A stretch of 64,000 bases of DNA from positions 11,411,291 through 11,475,290 of the forward strand of contig NC_051135.1 in the NCBI RefSeq assembly GCF_014839805.1. Direction: 5' to 3'. The notes beneath the pieces are model-generated. The model was not told the origin of the DNA, did not search any database, and saw nothing but the letters and a program-made list of their open reading frames with translations. The stretch comes from Manduca sexta (taxonomy: Eukaryota; Arthropoda; Insecta; Lepidoptera; Sphingidae). Positions 59,701-64,000 of the stretch are shown in pieces; within the stretch, counting starts at the first letter, position 1; each line of letters starts with the position of its first letter. The translations under genes were made by a program, and so were the position numbers.

Positions 59701-60187
59701 CAAGAATCGTGAAATTACTCACTCTTTAGTAGCCTGAAATGTCAATAATGTCTTGGATATTAATCAATTTTCTCTGCATTATGAGTAGGCCGGATCGAGT
59801 CATTATCAACTCATAGCCGTCTTCTAAATACCAAACTTGAAGTAATAGCATGTGGTTTAGATTACAGGACTCCGAAAAAAACAGCTTTCAATCCTAATTC
59901 CTTTCCCTAAGAGTCTAAAACCCAAACAAATGACTTGTCTGATAATGTTGCTACTCTCTACTAAAATTCCTATCAAATAACTACAACAGGTAACGTCTAC
60001 AATACAAATAGCGGAGAAGGAGAGCAGACCGACACCGACTATACTAAAAGACATCATCAGCAACATTCTTCGGGACTTGGTCATGTCGTACGCATCTCAG
60101 GAGTATACTAGGCGAAACAACACAGTAAAGGAGTTCGTCAAAATCTCACAATTGGTAATCGAATCTATAAAATCGTGTGGCCAGTAA
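56644..60187 (+). CDS. Secreted multi-module protein with helical repeats and LDLa-like cysteine modules; family not recognised
   Basis: Six exons (58, 852, 603, 549, 110 and 198 bases) close in one frame of 790 codons including the stop. A signal peptide (MNFHINVACFIISILFQSY) is encoded by exon 1. Exon 2 carries two helical repeats (about residues 25-100 and 125-215) and LDLa-like module 1 (cysteines 253-300). Exon 3 carries a helical repeat and module 2 (cysteines 441-502). Exon 4 carries a helical repeat and module 3 (cysteines 624-685). Exons 5-6 carry a last helical repeat without cysteine module. Modules 2 and 3 share identical ten-cysteine spacing. Each module ends with C-x5-C-x8-C around NG..DC.D..DE, the calcium-site pattern of LDLa repeats. 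Several N-x-S/T sites fit an extracellular protein. The function is unknown; ligand binding or matrix roles are only possibilities. Confidence 0.85.
56780..57631 (+). CDS. LDLa-module gene exon 2 (two helical repeats + cysteine module 1)
   Basis: Acceptor ttttaag, donor g|gtaact, both phase 1. The lysine-rich amphipathic repeats read like SIVQKICNITLKSLSNKTQE and QAINNIAAKIEKLAQKYLKD and each end in a conserved I..A..I.LM-type helix. A motif TRRIGYEDDD follows, echoed in exon 3 as ARRFGYDN. Module 1 has six cysteines (253, 261, 272, 285, 291, 300) ending LCNGIFDCYDKTDERDC. Five N-x-S/T sites are present (NIT, NKT, NIS, NIT, NES). Confidence 0.9.
57722..58324 (+). CDS. LDLa-module gene exon 3 (helical repeat + cysteine module 2)
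   Basis: Acceptor tttgttgtag, donor g|gtaaat, both phase 1, so the exon is a symmetric cassette. Encodes a helical repeat (IMSQVEAAISRQCISPSLNK, NQVLRTVLKSQLHFIEKY, then IIKKTVNEVALVVTSLANAL) and module 2. Module 2 has a cysteine cluster CVCNGMACANDTCIDLCEQV-C and an LDLa-type end SICDGKLDCYDETDETGC. Confidence 0.92.
58402..58950 (+). CDS. LDLa-module gene exon 4 (helical repeat + cysteine module 3)
   Basis: Acceptor tcatttaacag, donor g|gtaatt, both phase 1. The helical part runs NNVLKLISAKTRIQEYHFVL to FLSSVSENLINAMKRSR. Module 3 begins CLCTGSRCAMIRCSKRCTRA-C, with the same spacing as module 2. Its end is AVCNGKSNCHNEVDEENC, where two of the usual calcium-site Asp residues are Asn. Confidence 0.92.
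59039..59148 (+). CDS. LDLa-module gene exon 5 (start of last helical repeat)
   Basis: Acceptor atattcacag in phase 1, proposed donor aag|gtaaca in phase 0. Encodes EVCRTHHLVLLRHKLKDIGL and QQKGTALGEILTAWKTK. The donor is preferred because the frame beyond it decays into low-complexity sequence and stops at 59,235, while exon 6 continues the repeat. Alternative: the unspliced exon ends at 59,233-59,235. Confidence 0.7.
59149..59989 (+). other. Intron 5 of the LDLa-module gene
   Basis: 841 bp, AT-rich. No other exon or repeat was recognised. The acceptor ctacaacag has a weak pyrimidine tract. Confidence 0.55.
59990..60187 (+). CDS. LDLa-module gene exon 6 (C-terminal helical repeat, stop)
   Basis: Phase 0 after acceptor ctacaacag. 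Encodes VTSTIQIAEKESRPTPTILK, DIISNILRDLVMSYASQEYT and RRNNTVKEFVKISQLVIESI, then KSCGQ and TAA. The NNTVKEFVKISQLVIESI helix aligns in pattern with NKNIIKKTVNEVALVVTSLA of exon 3, supporting membership of the gene. It has no start codon of its own and a poly(A) signal follows within 20 bases. Confidence 0.7.
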   Translation, partial: VTSTIQIAEKESRPTPTILKDIISNILRDLVMSYASQEYTRRNNTVKEFVKISQLVIESIKSCGQ

Positions 60188-60197
60188 ATGTTGTTTC

Positions 60198-60203
60198 ATT
60201 AAA
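60198..60203 (+). promoter_or_regulatory. Poly(A) signal ATTAAA after the LDLa-module gene
   Basis: The hexamer lies 11 bases after the exon 6 stop, followed by 'acctttattgatcc'. It suggests a very short 3' UTR. Confidence 0.5.
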
Positions 60204-60399
60204 ACCTTTATTGATCCAAAAGGATCTGGAAAAGATATAGGATACATTTTTATGTTAATAATAAGTTTTTATTATATAATGTTTTTTACAGTTACAAACA
60301 GTGGGGTAACAAAACATATTTCTAAAAACAGTAATAAAGTATTTACCAGGGCTAATCATAGCCTAGTTTATCCTATAATAGGATAAATTTTCTTGCTAA

Positions 60400-61090
60400 T
60401 CTCGATAGGATTTAATTAAGCCATGATAGTTGTGGCAATGTTGCAGTGTTTTGATATGGTGCTGTAGATGGATAAATCTAAATTTTAACGAAATGTTTTG
60501 AAACTGGAATTAGTTTTAGGGAGATCTAGCTCCTAGACAGTAAATTATCATAATTATCGGAATTAACTATAGGTTTGTAGGTAGAGGCACACGCTTTGAG
60601 AATATATAGTTGACGAACTATGAGATGCTTTAATTCTTTGTATAAAGCATCAGTGGGGAACCTATAAGGTTTAAAAAGACTAACTTTCAGAACGGCACGT
60701 TGCACTCTTTTAATAATTAGCATGTGGTTGGCTACAGCACCCCATACACCCATACACCAACGCAATATCCGATTAAGGACTGACAAAGAGTGTAATAAAT
60801 AAGTTTAAACGTTTCTACTCTGGCTGATCTTAGTAACAGCTTTATAATTCCAATAATCTTGCGAACTTTTCGATAAAGTCGTAATATGATTCTCAAAGTT
60901 CAAATGTTCATCTAAGATCAGACCCAAGTGTTTTAAGGTCCGCTCCATTGAAATAGAGCCACAAATTGGGTTGGAATAGTCGCATGTACGTATGAATTTT
61001 GCAATATGATAAAAGTGTGTGCTGTGTTCTGGCTGTTTTGTGGAAACACATATATTTTGTCTTATTCGTATTGAGAGTGGGAAGAATATT
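60400..61090 (-). pseudogene. Decayed LINE (Jockey/CR1-like) reverse transcriptase C-terminal region
   Basis: The coding strand reads LPTLNTNKTKYMCFHKTART at about 61,085 and FNGADLKTLGSDL near 60,945. It continues through several stops, then an open stretch (60,786-60,526) with LRWCMGVWGAVANHMLIIKR, VQRAVLKVSLFKPYRFPTDA and LYKELKHLIVRQLYILKAC. The pattern 'NxNKTKxMxF ... LGxxxD ... YGxxVWG ... RAVLK ... YPTxxLYKEL..L.VRQL' is the thumb/C-terminal region of non-LTR reverse transcriptases. Frameshifts and stops make it inactive. It inserted just beyond the LDLa-module gene. Confidence 0.8.
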
Positions 61091-61628
61091 ATTACATTTT
61101 GTTACATATTAAACGTATATATTAAAGCATTTAGATGTCAGTAAAAATATATTTTTTCTGAATGACGGAATGAAATAGAATAAAAGCCAATACTTTGTAA
61201 CCACGTCATAGGTTTGATTACTCATGCTATTTAGGTGATCTTCAATGTAAATGTAGAGTGCAGCTTTTTAACTTATTTCTTTAATTATATTTAATTTATA
61301 AATGCTCCTTTCTTATATCTCTTCATTTTATAAGCGGCAGACGTTCTATGTCTGCTGTAATGTTTTTGGCGACATAATTAATTCGCTTAATGACACTAGA
61401 GTGTAAACCAGAGCATTATTGGGGTAGAGAGTAGACACCAATCAATTCAGAATGCTTCAACTTCAAACCGCATCGCCTAATTAATTAACAATTAAACCGG
61501 TAAAACAAATTAGAAGTATGTCATTTAAATTTTATATTACAAATGAAAAACTAATCTCCCCGTTAATTTGTTAGACAGTCCGAACAGCGCTATCACCTCA
61601 ATGGACGAAACAATACGTTGTTATCAAC
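61091..61628. other. Intergenic AT-rich stretch
   Basis: No gene or repeat was recognised. It would include the promoter of the candidate exon at 61,629. Confidence 0.5.
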
Positions 61629-61711
61629 ATGAGTAATATCTTGATATATATATATGTGTTGGCTGGTTTCACATTAGTTGATTGTGAGCGAGTGAACAGA
61701 TACCATGGCAG
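61629..61711 (+). CDS. Candidate signal-peptide first exon of a further gene (continues outside or unseen)
   Basis: The ATG opens MSNILIYIYVLAGFTLVDCE and RVNRYHGR, then meets a consensus donor ag|gtgagt in phase 2. The hydrophobic core (ILIYIYVLAGFTLV) followed by D-C is a typical eukaryotic signal peptide. No matching downstream exon is visible in the remaining 2.3 kb, so the rest of the gene is probably beyond the window. Its donor phase differs from exon 1 of the LDLa-module gene, so a tandem copy is not indicated. Confidence 0.4.
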
Positions 61712-62631
61712 GTGAGTGATAACAATGATAACAGCATACTTTACCAAAATTAATTTGAATTTGGAGCAACTTTTTTTTATATTAGTACTGTATTTTGAAA
61801 TATGCACGAGTTTACGTCCTTCAAATATATTTGTAGAAGAATTATTTATCTATTTATACAGAAAACATGCACTGCTTTTTTCAAGAGATTTCTAACACAA
61901 TTTTAAGTGTCTTGTGTGTTGGCAGCGCCTTTGTGATAATAATTAATTATCTACGTGTTTCGATTTTTATTTTGATATCAACATTTCTTTCTGTGGATTT
62001 ACTAAATACATTTAACATTTGAATTAGTGAATAAATATATGTTTAGAAATAGAATTCCTTATAATACATTTTTAGCAATTGTTTAATAAGAAATTTAATA
62101 AGATAACGTGGTCACCTGAGTAAAGATTGTTTTGAAGCCGTTCTTTTTAAGGTTTCGAGAAATTTCTATGCAAAGAAAAGATTTCTAAACTAAAAAAACC
62201 GCAATTAATAATCTCTCCCACACGTATATCAGATAAGCTATATCTGAATCGATAACAGTAATGTTAATATTTTTCGGTGAAATATGTAATGCCTTTTGTT
62301 TACGTGGCCAATTTGGGTGACGTGGTTTAAGAGTCAACTAACTGCAAATAAAAAATATCGAACACAAGGCGTACAGAGCTGATCTTATACCCATGCTTTT
62401 TAAGACTTCCACAGTAGTTTGCAACTCAACCATTTCTAGAAAATACTATGGTTTGTTAGAATAGTCTAGATCTTAGAAAGATTATCTTGTAAAGAAGCCT
62501 AACCATTGCATGTGCAAATACTTTACGTATGTACATAACTACGTATTGTAATGTAAATTGTGAACACTCGTCGACTTTACAGATGTCATTGAGAATATAG
62601 ACTGAATATGACGTAGTCCAAAATATATTTC
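61712..62631. other. Non-coding stretch (possible intron)
   Basis: AT-rich, with no supported exon or repeat. It is probably the first intron of the gene starting at 61,629 if that exon is real. Confidence 0.4.
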
Positions 62632-62923
62632 TGAAAAAGAATAACATAACATAACATAACATAACATCACGCATTTTATCCCCGAAGGGGTATGCAGAGG
62701 CGCAACTAGGGCACCCACTTTTCGCCAAGTATGTTCCGTCTCATGATGTGATAGGGGGCGAGCCTATCGCCATATCGGGCACAAATTCCAGACTCCGGGC
62801 TGATACTGAGCAGAAAAACCCAAATATCAATTTGCCCGACCCGGGATTCGAACCTAGGACCTAAGAGCGCTATAGTACCGGACGTGCAATACAACTACGC
62901 CACCGAGGCAGTGAAAAAGAATA
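62632..62923 (-). mobile_element. Young tRNA-headed SINE (family S) with target-site duplications
   Basis: The target site tgaaaaagaata occurs at 62,632-62,643 and again at 62,912-62,923. Between them lies a minus-strand SINE: (ATGTT)n tail at the left, body with 'tatccccgaaggggtatgca' and 'gatagggggcgagcctatcg', and a tRNA-like head at the right with B box GGTTCGAATCC (plus strand 62,844-62,854) and A box TGGCGTAGTTG. It has few apparent lesions, so it can serve as the reference for the older copies at 30,905, 44,483 and 53,718. Confidence 0.92.
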
Positions 62924-63315
62924 GCATCTTTATAATAAATATTTTTAAAAGCAAAGAAATTTGAAAGTAATCTGACGCGCTAGAACATTCGAAAATGTTC
63001 AGACTAACTCGATATAGGATTGTTTATTACATTTACTACATGTTCAAGATATCTTCAATATAAATTTCCAAGGACTATTAATTAATAAACAATTATTTCG
63101 TCTCGAGATTATTAGATAAGAATAGATTACATACTGAAGTGTAAAACACTCGAGCGAAGTAAACATAGTCACGTATTCTATATTGCTAAGTTCATTAAAC
63201 AATAAAAGTAAAGGAATGTTCATACAATAAGAAGAAAAAAGTATTAAAAGCATTCTCACATTTAGTGCAATATTTCGTAATCAGTAAAATAATTGTTCTT
63301 TATACGGGCCTAGTA
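62924..63315. other. AT-rich stretch without recognised features
   Basis: I see no gene, repeat or regulatory motif that I can support. Confidence 0.5.
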
Positions 63316-63319
63316 TAGT

Positions 63320-63437
63320 GAAGCCACTACACCTGATGTTAAGTGGAGTGGGGTGCTATAGAATATCAACTGACGAGAGATGATTATCCCTTAGTAGTCG
63401 ACACAATTATACCGGCCGATTGGAACCGAATATACAC
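63320..63437 (+). repeat. Dispersed repeat family R, copy 3
   Basis: 'gttaagtggagtggggtgct', 'atcaactgacgagagatgat' and 'tagtcgacacaattataccg' match the copies at 30,798 and 13,598. Its 5' part ('cactacacctgatgttaagt') links it to the 'cctgatggtaag' retroelement type at 18,640. Confidence 0.6.
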
Positions 63438-64000
63438 TTCTTCTAGTAATTTTACGTAATTAGGCTGAATGATATTATACTTTGCGTTAACTTCTCAAAT
63501 ATGCAATGTTTAAAAATATCCAAGTTTCAAGCCAAGACCTTTAGGCTTGTAAATCCCTTATTGTGTTTTTTATGATTATTATGATGATGTCACAGCGACA
63601 GATCATTAACATCATAATCTGGTTAAGATACCATTTGTCTATAAAAAAAATATATCTGGTGACGCAAAAACGTTTGTAAATCTTTATTAAGGGTCTTTGT
63701 TTAGCGGATGATAATGATGATGTTGATGAAAGGACTGTCAAAGTCTAATTATAGCACTATTAACTCATATTAATATGTAACTAAAGTACAAGCCCTTCTA
63801 TCAGATAATATCAAAGAGATATTATACGTGCAGCCCTATTGCGCATCATATATCTTATCTTCTTGTCTATACTGAGAAATAAAACTAATTATCAGCCCAT
63901 CGATAAGATTCCTTATGTGTACAGATCCATCCACTTAAAGTAAGGCACGATACAAGCCTTATCGAGTCAACCATGGTTTAGTTACTAATCGATTAATGAT
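63438..64000. other. Non-coding end of window
   Basis: AT-rich with a short gatgatgatg-type microsatellite patch (63,705-63,728). No gene was recognised. Confidence 0.5.

Noticed and set aside
59857..60084. Minus-strand hydrophobic frame (MTKSRRMLLMMSFSIVGV...) that could suggest a receptor exon
   Set aside because: It is antisense to exon 6 of the LDLa-module gene, whose plus-strand frame continues a repeated helix pattern and fits the gene's phase and length.

Overview
This window is insect nuclear DNA, most likely from a moth or butterfly (Lepidoptera). It is AT-rich with short conserved exons, long introns and phase-conserved splice sites. Its dispersed repeats look like lepidopteran families: tRNA-headed SINEs, non-LTR retrotransposon tails such as the 'agaatgcctatggcattaagt' type, a short TIR element and CAT-rich LINE ends. 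I cannot name the species. There are no prokaryotic operons, CRISPR arrays or free-standing tRNA/rRNA genes.

Layout. (1) 1-25,260: no exon of a recognised gene. It is probably intron or 5' flank of the next gene and carries several transposon relics. A 66-codon membrane-type small ORF (16,242) and a phase-compatible candidate first exon (24,219) are the only coding candidates. (2) 25,261-46,186, plus strand: eight exons of twin, the fly orthologue of CNOT6/CNOT6L (Ccr4), the catalytic poly(A) nuclease of the CCR4-NOT complex. The visible exons give 382 residues, covering the whole nuclease domain. The N-terminal leucine-rich-repeat exons are not seen and are probably upstream of the window. 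Intron 1 here is 15.1 kb and holds a 708-bp foldback element, a fresh 113-bp tandem duplication and SINE/LINE pieces. The next intron appears to use a GC donor. (3) 46,187 to about 53,610: about 7.4 kb with no recognisable dispersed repeat and no gene, interpreted as a long twin 3' UTR. It opens with an extremely GC-rich tract that reads in frame after the stop codon, and it contains four Pumilio-type motifs and a 10-bp minisatellite. (4) 53,718-53,935: a SINE between convergent genes. (5) 55,849-54,562, minus strand: a complete four-exon mRpS24 (mitochondrial ribosomal protein uS3m), 171 residues. (6) 56,644-60,187, plus strand: a six-exon gene for a predicted secreted protein of 789 residues that I do not recognise. 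It is built from repeated helical segments and LDLa-like cysteine modules, close to one module per symmetric phase-1 exon. (7) 60,200-64,000: a decayed LINE on the minus strand, an isolated signal-peptide first exon (61,629) whose continuation is not visible, a young SINE with clean target-site duplications, and another dispersed repeat.

Twin (cytoplasmic mRNA deadenylation) and mRpS24 (mitochondrial translation) are housekeeping genes. The repeated-module secreted protein is the most novel content. Its exon chain closes in one reading frame of exactly 790 codons including the stop, and modules 2 and 3 share identical spacing of ten cysteines.
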